DNA of 22,371 nucleotides from JAGNLA01 sp964639885. Lineage in GTDB: Bacteria; Caldisericota; Caldisericia; JAAYUI01. Positions 15,853-22,371 of the stretch are shown here, piece by piece. The translations under genes and the position numbers were made by a program. Each line of letters begins with the position of its first letter. The first letter of the stretch is position 1. The stretch lies in the NCBI GenBank assembly GCA_964639885.1, contig CAZXEH010000028.1, positions 1 through 22,371 of the forward strand, read 5' to 3'. The notes beneath the pieces are model-generated. The model was not told the DNA's origin, made no database searches, and saw nothing but the letters and a program-made list of their open reading frames with translations.

Positions 15853-18123
15853 ATGCGAAGCCTTAAGATTTTGTTGGCCGCAATGCTTATAATGTCACCG
15901 TTTGTGTCTGATAGTTCGAAAGCGGGGCAGTCAGAACCGCCGTTTTCAATCGGGAAACAGGTTTTTACAACGCCAGACATGATCAAAATAACAAACGATT
16001 ATGTTGTGCTGAAAAACCCTCGGGAGATAAGGCTTCTTGATGTGGCAACCGGTGAAGATGTCGATCCCTCCAAATACACCGAAGATGGCGAGACGACTTT
16101 TTGGTCAACCATTGACGTCGATGATAACTATTTCAGGAATATTCACGTTTCAATCGACAATAAGACCGGCGAATCCATTGCTTATGACGGAAACTGCTTT
16201 GTTGTCTCAAAAGAGTGTGGAATCGCCTGCAAACTAGAGAGAATTGATTATAACAACCGACTTATAACCGTTTGGGATATAAATGCTCAGAAGGTAATGT
16301 GGAGCTTCAAGACAACTATTGATGTTGATTGTTTATCAGGCTTCAATACCGCCCTCTTTGATGATTATCTGATCTTTTTAATTGGCAACAGCACAACCTT
16401 TTTTGATCTTTGGACAGGCACTGTGAAACTTGTTACAAAACCGCTTTACATCTGGCGAACACAACGTTACGGCAAATATCTGATTGTTGATAATGTTCTT
16501 TTTGACATGGAAAAACTTGAGATCGTTTACGACGGCCACAACGCATCCTTGTGGTTTGACAATGGACTGGTCTACATCTTTCCGCCTGCTGTGAATGAAA
16601 AGCTTGATTATTCCATCCTTGACCCGGCAACGATGAAATTTACGCCACATTCAGTCAACATGCCAATTTCCAAAGGTATGGCCAGTTACATCTGGAACGG
16701 CGTGAAAAACGGTGTCATGGCGAGGTGGAATGCTGAAAAAGACTCAATTGAGCTGTTAGATTGCAAAACCGGCGAGGTTCTGTTTGGCCACAAAAACACT
16801 TACACCCACGCAGTCGAAAGAGCTGTAGTTTACAATGACCGTTACGCCATCGTAAAAGACAGCGCCGAAATTTTTTGCTATGACTTCAAGGAACGAAAGC
16901 TGGCTTGGTCACGCGAGATTGCCACTTATACACAAACTGCAAGAGACGGTTTCTACTGGCAACCGATGGCCGACAATTCAAAGCTCAGGGTTTTCAAAAT
17001 GCTTGATCCAAAACGTTCGGTTGTGATTGACTCAGACAGGTATGTTTCATTTTTTCCAAGCGATGACTGTGTGTTTTCCTTCAACGATAGCGATGCCGAC
17101 ACGCTTTTGAAATTCGACTGGGACGGGAAGAAAACGGTTCTGCCTCCACTTGATGGTTTGAGGAAGATGCTTCGGTTGCCGTTTGTCTGGAAGAATTCCA
17201 TCTATGTTTGGGTGAAAGACGAATCGGGCATGCTTTTGAAGCTTGAGAAAGGCGCCTGGAACGAGGTTTTCAAAAGCGAAACCGACGTTGGCTTCAGCGC
17301 TGCATTCAAAGACGGACTTCTGGCTTTTGTTCAGGACAAGGATCATGCAGGGATTTTAAACATTGACTCAATGAAGTCGGAAACGATTCTCTATGAAAAG
17401 TTACATGAGATTCAGTTTAGGGCAGGTTTTCTTCTGTTGAGTTCATGGATCAACTGGAGCATTTTCAACCCCAAAACAATGGAGCTGGTAGATGACGGAA
17501 TAAAAAAAATCATCGGAAGTGACTCTGATACTCTCTACTATACAAAAGGTGACTATGTGTGCACCCTTGCACCTAAAGAAAAGAAGCAGTTCAAAAACAT
17601 TTTTGTAAGCTCTAACCTTACCGCTTCAAACGGACTGTTCCTTTTTGACAGCACCCTCATTGACCAAAACGGCAACCTAATCCAGCTTCTTTCAATTGAT
17701 CACTACAAACTTACAACAATAAACGGCAAAACATACGTTTACGAAGACTCAAGGGAAGTCAACTTCTTTGAGCTGGAAATAAACGATAGTTATTCAATTG
17801 ACAGGGACGCCAAAGGGTTAGTGTTCAAAAACAACGGAAGTGGCAAGATTTCTTTCAAATGCTGGCTGGTTCCATATGAAGGCTTTGTTGCAAAGAATCT
17901 GGGCAAACCGAATACCTTGGAAATCGATGCAGGTAAATCTGAATCGCTCAACCTTGCAAGTTCAAGCGACAGGCTCCTCATCGTCCAATCCAAAGCATTT
18001 TTTGACCAGATGACATCTGATCCACAATTAAAAAGAATTTACGAGACAATGAGGTTTATCGGCACTAAGGACATAAAAAGTGGAACAATTGTAAATGTTT
18101 TTAGGCTTAAAGCCCGGAAATGA
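15853..18123 (+). CDS. Secreted propeller-like paralogue, array gene 5
   Basis: The 756-residue product has a signal peptide (MRSLKILLAAMLIMSPFVSD, then SSKAG) and GGAGGGG six bases before ATG 15853. It is the shortest paralogue and the most typical propeller: RLLDVATGEDVDP, TVWDINAQKVMWSF, ELLDCKTGEVLFGH and FCYDFKERKLAWSREI look like successive PQQ-type blades. From about residue 644 (NDSYSIDRD) there is a version of the shared C-terminal domain, but it lacks the FDG...VVVTVW ending and stops with TIVNVFRLKARK. Its codon and base composition is less A+T-rich than genes 1-4. It ends 14 bases before the lyase-like gene. Exported; function unknown. Confidence 0.85.
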   Translation: MRSLKILLAAMLIMSPFVSDSSKAGQSEPPFSIGKQVFTTPDMIKITNDYVVLKNPREIRLLDVATGEDVDPSKYTEDGETTFWSTIDVDDNYFRNIHVSIDNKTGESIAYDGNCFVVSKECGIACKLERIDYNNRLITVWDINAQKVMWSFKTTIDVDCLSGFNTALFDDYLIFLIGNSTTFFDLWTGTVKLVTKPLYIWRTQRYGKYLIVDNVLFDMEKLEIVYDGHNASLWFDNGLVYIFPPAVNEKLDYSILDPATMKFTPHSVNMPISKGMASYIWNGVKNGVMARWNAEKDSIELLDCKTGEVLFGHKNTYTHAVERAVVYNDRYAIVKDSAEIFCYDFKERKLAWSREIATYTQTARDGFYWQPMADNSKLRVFKMLDPKRSVVIDSDRYVSFFPSDDCVFSFNDSDADTLLKFDWDGKKTVLPPLDGLRKMLRLPFVWKNSIYVWVKDESGMLLKLEKGAWNEVFKSETDVGFSAAFKDGLLAFVQDKDHAGILNIDSMKSETILYEKLHEIQFRAGFLLLSSWINWSIFNPKTMELVDDGIKKIIGSDSDTLYYTKGDYVCTLAPKEKKQFKNIFVSSNLTASNGLFLFDSTLIDQNGNLIQLLSIDHYKLTTINGKTYVYEDSREVNFFELEINDSYSIDRDAKGLVFKNNGSGKISFKCWLVPYEGFVAKNLGKPNTLEIDAGKSESLNLASSSDRLLIVQSKAFFDQMTSDPQLKRIYETMRFIGTKDIKSGTIVNVFRLKARK

Positions 18124-18125
18124 TG

Positions 18126-18131
18126 TATAAT
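18126..18131 (+). promoter_or_regulatory. TATAAT box directly before the 18138 start
   Basis: A perfect TATAAT ends six bases before the ATG at 18138, and no SD site lies in front of that ATG. Transcription from this box would begin at or next to the A of ATG and give a leaderless message. No -35 element is visible 16-18 bases upstream, so confidence is low. Confidence 0.3.
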
Positions 18132-18137
18132 TGACCC

Positions 18138-19928
18138 ATGAACATTTTGTTGACCCTGGTTGTAATTTTGTCGGTGATTCCGACGCCTCCACCAGCTTCA
18201 AACGCTCGTGAACGGTTTGCTGTTCGTCTTGTTTCGGAGGTCAAGGAGAGCGGTGTTTACGACTATGACCAGCTCCGCTTCAAAACAACCGGCGCCATTC
18301 CCTCATGCAGGCAAGAGTTTTATTATTGTCTGGCGCTTTTGTCGACAAATGACGACAAAAACACCGATCTGGCCAACAAGATTTTTGCCAAGTACCTGGC
18401 TTCACAGGTTACAAACCCTGACAGCCCCTACTTCGGATCCTTCTTCTACCCCGAATTGCTTGGTAAAACCGAAGGTTTGGAATGGGACATGTTCAACCCG
18501 ATTCCAGTTTTTATTATCCTTGGTCAATACCAGCACAAAATAACGGGTGCAAACAACGCGCTGGCTTTGAAGACATTTGGCAATATTGTCAAGGGGCTTT
18601 CGAAGTGGTGGTATCCCAACCACACAAAACCTGAGGCAATCGGCCACACAAACTACCACCTGATGTACGTTGCCGACCTGTTGCTCTCCGCAGTGCATAG
18701 CGGTGACAAACTCGGCGCATCCCTTGCAGAAAACGCTTTTGAAAACTGGATTTCATGGACAAAAAGGAGCGGCATAACTGAGTACAACAGCCCGACATAC
18801 ATCGCCGTCGATTTGCAGGCGCTGAACGTGATCGAGCTGTACAGCACAAACAAAAGGATGCAGACACTTGCAAGAAATATGACTGATGTGCTTCTTGCCG
18901 ACGGCTTGATCCACTTCAAGCGTCCGTATTCGTTGTTTGGCGCAAACTCAAGATCGTACGACGTTTTAAACGGTTCAGGCAAAACCCCCAGATACCTTGA
19001 ACTGGCTTTTGGCAACAAGTTTGATCCGCCCATCGAACCCTCGTCAATCCTTGAGGCGTGGTTTGAACACAGGAAACCTGTATGGCTGACCAAAATTTTC
19101 TCCGAGGTCAGAGGGGAAACCTTTGAATTCAGCTCCAAATGGGGGCCGGAAGCGTGGCAGTTCAGAAAAACGTGGTTTGGTCAGTCTATGGTGCTTGGCA
19201 CCTCTGGCCAGTCGTACGGAAGCCAGGACAGAAATCTTGTCATAGACAGGAAAGATGGCAAGTGGGTCGGGTCGTTTGTGCCGGTGCTGGCTATTAACGA
19301 CTCGCCGCACAAACTGCCGGAGATGGGCGACGGATCAGGGCTAAACCACCTTAAGATGCCGGTTTTCACGCAGCAGTCCGGCGGCAAGGCACTCCAGCTC
19401 TGGGACATCACCTATGACGAGCCACAAATTGCCATGAACAGGCTCTCGCTTGCGTTTTTGTTCCCACAATCCGAGATGCTTATTGAGGATAAAACAAAGG
19501 TTGACACGGCGTTTGCCATCAAATCTGGCAGCGATCTTGTGATGGTCAGGCCATTTGTTTCATCGAGCGATGCAACGGTGAACCTGGCCAAAAAAGACGG
19601 GCTGATGATGGTTGAGATTAAGCTTGTCCATGACCTTCGCGCCGACCTTGGCAGGCGGTTTTTTGTAGGATTTGCCGTGGAGATTGCCGAAAACGTCTAC
19701 GATTCTGAGCAAACCTTCAAAGACTGGCTCAAGAAACCTTTTGAATTCAGGGTTGATGACAAGGAAACCAACGTGAAGGCAAGTTTTGATGGACTCCTGA
19801 TCGACTATGACACGCAAGCTAAAAAACCTCTGAATCTGCCTGACTTTGACGGGTCGGTTTTGAAATCGCCCTGGACTTGCCTTGACTCTTTGGGGCTCTG
19901 GACACCCTGGGAGAGCGTGAAGTTTTAG
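18138..19928 (+). CDS. Secreted alpha-toroid/beta-sandwich protein, possible polysaccharide lyase or hydrolase
   Basis: The 596-residue product begins with a signal peptide (MNILLTLVVILSVIPTPPPA, then SNA, cleavage near residue 23). Residues about 55-320 are helix-rich with repeated aromatic and helical segments, including NHTKPEAIGHTNYH (161-174) and TEYNSPTYIAVDLQAL (214-229); this resembles the (alpha/alpha) barrel of heparinase-type lyases and related glycan enzymes, where a loop Asn, His and Tyr are catalytic. Residues about 330-596 are beta-rich, with QSMVLGTSGQSYGSQDRN (349-366), like the C-terminal sandwich of the same enzymes. The comparison is from general pattern, so family and substrate are inferred. 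It follows array gene 5 by 14 bases with no SD site and converges on the HEPN-like gene 10 bases later. Confidence 0.8.
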   Translation: MNILLTLVVILSVIPTPPPASNARERFAVRLVSEVKESGVYDYDQLRFKTTGAIPSCRQEFYYCLALLSTNDDKNTDLANKIFAKYLASQVTNPDSPYFGSFFYPELLGKTEGLEWDMFNPIPVFIILGQYQHKITGANNALALKTFGNIVKGLSKWWYPNHTKPEAIGHTNYHLMYVADLLLSAVHSGDKLGASLAENAFENWISWTKRSGITEYNSPTYIAVDLQALNVIELYSTNKRMQTLARNMTDVLLADGLIHFKRPYSLFGANSRSYDVLNGSGKTPRYLELAFGNKFDPPIEPSSILEAWFEHRKPVWLTKIFSEVRGETFEFSSKWGPEAWQFRKTWFGQSMVLGTSGQSYGSQDRNLVIDRKDGKWVGSFVPVLAINDSPHKLPEMGDGSGLNHLKMPVFTQQSGGKALQLWDITYDEPQIAMNRLSLAFLFPQSEMLIEDKTKVDTAFAIKSGSDLVMVRPFVSSSDATVNLAKKDGLMMVEIKLVHDLRADLGRRFFVGFAVEIAENVYDSEQTFKDWLKKPFEFRVDDKETNVKASFDGLLIDYDTQAKKPLNLPDFDGSVLKSPWTCLDSLGLWTPWESVKF

Positions 19929-19938
19929 AGCTTTGTAA

Positions 19939-21078
19939 TCAAGTATTTGTAAGCTCCGGGAAATAACCTTGTTTATAAAGATCACCAAGTGCTACACACT
20001 CATTTAAGAGTAACGATCTACTGTTTTTCATTAATGTATCCAAATCAAAATTGAATAAATAGTGTGGGCCCTCTTTGTACCCGCATCCTACCCAAAATTT
20101 CCGTGCAATTTGCATACAAATTATCGATGATTTCTCTGCAATTTTATACCAGTCATATGGACTCAACAATATTGGTTTTTTAGTATCAGGGTTAGGTGAG
20201 TAATGGATAAATGAATTACGGTTTTCAACTAATAAAGAGTATTCACAAAAATTCGAACCGTAGAAAGAATCACTTTTTTCTTCATATTTGATTTGCTCAT
20301 TTAATAATACTTGATTATGTCGATTATTCTTAATAAAATCCGGATATACTAACAATTTTTTTCTAATATCTATTATATTTTTGTTTTCAGACAAGATATT
20401 TTTTAATTCGATATTCATGTTAGGGTTTTTAAGAACAAAATTGTAAGATACGCTATTGACAAAACACTCAATGAAAGTCATATAATTGATAAAAGCTTGA
20501 ATTGAATAATCTCGCAAACAATCGTACAGGGATAGGAAAACGAATCTGTCATTTTCATCTAATTTGTTTATATAATCTTTATTAAATATATATTGGTATC
20601 TTTCCATGTACATTTTTGCTTTAGTAAAATAATGAAATGCACTGATCAATATAAAATACTCTGAAGTAATTCCTTTTGAATCAAATATGTACCCGTGTAT
20701 TGGTAAATCTATAAGCTGTTCTTTGCTTGATAACAGTTTTGAAATATCATAATATTGCTGAAGAATACTAATCGGTATCCCTTTGAAGCTATTCAAAAAA
20801 ATATTTGTAATATCCCTAAAATTGGACTTAAAAAATATTTCATTACTTCCATTGCTTATATATTCATAAAGAGCTTTTATTATTTCTTTTTGCTCTGATT
20901 TGGGTTCTAGATATTGCTCAAATTCGATAATTTTGTCTTTAATGGTTCGTAATGGAATATCGCTGATATATTCGATTCTGGCGCTTAGTAGCGATTCTAT
21001 TTCTTTGTAATCACATATTAGTGCTAAAATGATGAAATATAATACCTTTTCTTCAATTTCCTCCCGTTTCTTTTTCAT
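19939..21078 (-). CDS. HEPN-like protein, A+T-rich, possibly acquired
   Basis: The 379-residue product has no signal peptide and is rich in Lys, Ile, Asn and Tyr. A helix FINYMTFIECFVNSVSYNF (residues 196-214) and the later VENRNSFIHY (285-294) resemble a HEPN domain: the second segment contains R287-N288-x3-H292, the R-x4-H ribonuclease motif of HEPN toxins and abortive-infection proteins. If active, it would be a cytoplasmic RNase. The N-terminal 190 residues are helical and unrecognised. GAAGGG precedes ATG 21078. Base composition is far more A+T-rich than either neighbour, which fits horizontal transfer. No partner toxin, antitoxin or defence gene is adjacent; it sits alone after a terminator. 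HEPN assignment is moderate, defence role inferred. Confidence 0.8.
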   Translation of the reverse strand: MKKKREEIEEKVLYFIILALICDYKEIESLLSARIEYISDIPLRTIKDKIIEFEQYLEPKSEQKEIIKALYEYISNGSNEIFFKSNFRDITNIFLNSFKGIPISILQQYYDISKLLSSKEQLIDLPIHGYIFDSKGITSEYFILISAFHYFTKAKMYMERYQYIFNKDYINKLDENDRFVFLSLYDCLRDYSIQAFINYMTFIECFVNSVSYNFVLKNPNMNIELKNILSENKNIIDIRKKLLVYPDFIKNNRHNQVLLNEQIKYEEKSDSFYGSNFCEYSLLVENRNSFIHYSPNPDTKKPILLSPYDWYKIAEKSSIICMQIARKFWVGCGYKEGPHYLFNFDLDTLMKNSRSLLLNECVALGDLYKQGYFPELTNT

Positions 21079-21112
21079 TTTCCCTTCTTGTAGTTTTCAG
21101 AGCTAATGTTTT

Positions 21113-21152
21113 TAACAAAAGAGCCATATCTATAGATATGGCTCTACTTTTT
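21113..21152 (-). terminator. Intrinsic terminator after the phosphofructokinase gene
   Basis: Bases 21120-21145 form a perfect 26-base palindrome (arms AGAGCCATATCTA and its complement). Read leftward it is followed by TTTTGTT, and read rightward by ACTTTTTTT, so it could act in both directions. It lies 20 bases after the pfk stop and before the HEPN-like gene, and should separate these two transcripts. Confidence 0.85.
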
Positions 21153-21165
21153 TATGTTCCGATTG

Positions 21166-22161
21166 TCAATAGAAAAGCTTCGCTATATCAAACAACTTCG
21201 GGTCGGGTTTCCTGCGTTCCCTGGTGACCTGGTTCATGTCAACCGGCACGACCAGTCCGCCCTTGAGGCCGACCATCTTGCCGACTTCCCCACGCCTGAG
21301 CAGTTCAACGGCTTCATAGCCAAACCTCATGGCAAGCGTTCTGTCCATGAGCGTTGGGGTTCCGCCTCGCTGGAGGTGACCCAAAACGGTGTAGCGGGTT
21401 TCGATGCCAGACTTCTTTTCGATCTCGTTTGCAAGGTAAGCGCCAAGTCCGGTTTTCGGGCAGTCGCCGATGTTTAGGCCTTCGATCACGGCTGAGTCGG
21501 TGACTACGATGATTGAGAAGTTCTTGCCCTCGCTCCTCCTGTTTTCAAGGTGCCTGACGATCTCGTCGATGTTTGGCTTGAACTCTGGTGTGATGATGTA
21601 GTCGGCGCCACCGGCAATGCCACCCATGAGGGCGATCCAGCCAGCTCCTCCGCCCATGACCTCAACGATCATCACGCGGTGGTGGGACATGGCCGTTACG
21701 TGGAGTCTGTCAAGCGATTCTGAAACGAAGTTAGCTGCCGTGTCAAAGCCGATTGTTGATTCTGTTCCGCCAACGTCGTTGTCAATTGTTGCCGGTATGC
21801 CCACGGTTGCGTAGCCGGCCTCGTTGAGCCTGGCTGCAATCCTCAGGGATGTGAAACCGCCGATGACGACAGCAGCGGTTATCTGGTTCTTTTTGAAATT
21901 CTTCTGGAATGCCTCAAAACCCTTGTCCGATGCGAATGGGTCGGTCTTGGACGATCCAAGGATTGAACCTCCAAGGTAGAGAATGCCTGAAACGTGCGAC
22001 TTGTGCATGACGAAGACCTCATCGTTGATGAGTCCGTCCCAGCCGTTGCGAACGCCAAGCACCTCGTAGCCCAGATCGAAGCACTTTCTGGCCACAGTTC
22101 TGATGACGGCGTTCAAACCCGGACAGTCCGACCCTGAAGTAACTACGGCAATTCTTCTCAT
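21166..22161 (-). CDS. 6-phosphofructokinase family protein with atypical phosphoryl-donor site
   Basis: Phosphofructokinases phosphorylate fructose 6-phosphate in glycolysis, using ATP or PPi. The 331-residue length fits, and numbering follows E. coli PfkA up to about residue 220. The substrate side is kept: PATIDND with catalytic Asp127 (123-129), Arg162 in SHHR, and ETRYTVLGHLQRGG later. The donor side is changed: TSGSD has Ser11 for Gly, Lys72 replaces Arg72, and GGDGS becomes GGFTS (101-105), so the Mg-binding Asp103 is Phe and residue 104 is Thr. Residue 124 is Ala, neither the Gly of ATP enzymes nor the Lys of PPi enzymes. MGR is MGG, and Glu222 is Asp. GGAGGA lies five bases before ATG and overlaps the hppA stop, so it is cotranscribed with hppA. 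Fold certain; donor and activity uncertain. Confidence 0.9.
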   Translation of the reverse strand: MRRIAVVTSGSDCPGLNAVIRTVARKCFDLGYEVLGVRNGWDGLINDEVFVMHKSHVSGILYLGGSILGSSKTDPFASDKGFEAFQKNFKKNQITAAVVIGGFTSLRIAARLNEAGYATVGIPATIDNDVGGTESTIGFDTAANFVSESLDRLHVTAMSHHRVMIVEVMGGGAGWIALMGGIAGGADYIITPEFKPNIDEIVRHLENRRSEGKNFSIIVVTDSAVIEGLNIGDCPKTGLGAYLANEIEKKSGIETRYTVLGHLQRGGTPTLMDRTLAMRFGYEAVELLRRGEVGKMVGLKGGLVVPVDMNQVTRERRKPDPKLFDIAKLFY

Positions 22162-22170
22162 GACTCCTCC

Positions 22171-22371
22171 TTACCTGATGAGAAACGGGATGAATAGAAG
22201 CGAAATGACGGCCATCAGTTTTATGAGAATGTTCAGCGATGGTCCGGTCGTGTCTTTGAGAGGATCTCCGACTGTGTCGCCAACGATTGTGGCATGGTGT
22301 ACCGATGTGCCTTTTCCGCCCCTGTATCCGCTTTCAATGAGCTTCTTCGCATTGTCCCAGGCTCCGCCTGC
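22171..22371 (-). CDS. hppA: Membrane-bound proton/sodium-pumping pyrophosphatase, C-terminal end
   Basis: The last 66 codons of a membrane pyrophosphatase, which splits cytoplasmic PPi and pumps H+ or Na+ across the membrane. The frame enters from the right edge with AGGAWDNAKKLIESG, then HHATIVGDTVGDPLKDTTG, the highly conserved PPi/Mg site with its Asp residues, and the last membrane helix SLNILIKLMAVISLLFIPFL. The body, including the positions that decide K+ dependence and ion type, is outside the window. It stops nine bases before the phosphofructokinase ATG, and the two share one operon, linking PPi use and sugar phosphorylation. Confidence 0.96.
   Translation of the reverse strand, partial: AGGAWDNAKKLIESGYRGGKGTSVHHATIVGDTVGDPLKDTTGPSLNILIKLMAVISLLFIPFLIR

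Noticed and set aside
19840..19880. LPDFDGSVLKSPW near the end of the lyase-like protein, recalling the FDG motif of the array proteins
   Set aside because: Only three residues match, and the VVVTVW strand is absent, so I consider it coincidence.
19929..21165. A mobile element carrying the A+T-rich gene
   Set aside because: No transposase, integrase, terminal inverted repeats or target duplication could be seen around it; the only palindrome is the terminator.

Overview
The window is bacterial: closely packed genes, Shine-Dalgarno (SD) sites of GGAGG type, the standard code, and Sec and lipoprotein signal peptides that suggest a cell with an exported or surface proteome. I cannot assign a phylum from the sequence. 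By eye, the housekeeping genes at both ends sit near 50% G+C, the central array is clearly richer in A+T, and one gene (19939-21078) is extremely A+T-rich.

Layout. (1) 1-4127, minus strand: a pyrG-uvrA pair (CTP synthase, then excinuclease subunit A) joined with no spacer; uvrA runs off the left edge. (2) 4212-5712, plus strand: a small lipoprotein of unknown function and a flavodoxin-fold reductase with a compact four-cysteine motif. (3) 5780-18123, plus strand: five consecutive genes for secreted proteins of 756-811 residues, related to each other, with PQQ/beta-propeller-like repeats and a shared C-terminal domain of about 115-130 residues. The array also holds the remnant of a sixth paralogue (10732-10886) and a stray copy of the 3' tail of the flavoprotein gene (8192-8236). 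(4) 18138-19928, plus strand: a secreted protein of 596 residues that looks like an alpha-toroid plus beta-sandwich polysaccharide lyase or hydrolase. (5) 19939-21078, minus strand: an A+T-rich gene for a HEPN-like protein, which looks acquired. (6) 21113-22371, minus strand: a terminator, a phosphofructokinase-family gene with an unusual nucleotide site, and the 3' end of hppA (membrane pyrophosphatase), apparently one operon.

The most unusual part is the paralogue array. Genes 3 and 4 share near-identical 5' ends, upstream spacers and last 380 bases, while their middles have diverged strongly. Together with the two scars, this points to repeated duplication, gene conversion and deletion, as in gene families that diversify exposed proteins. 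What these proteins bind is unknown. No tRNA, rRNA, CRISPR array or transposase was seen, and no gap between genes exceeds 300 bases.
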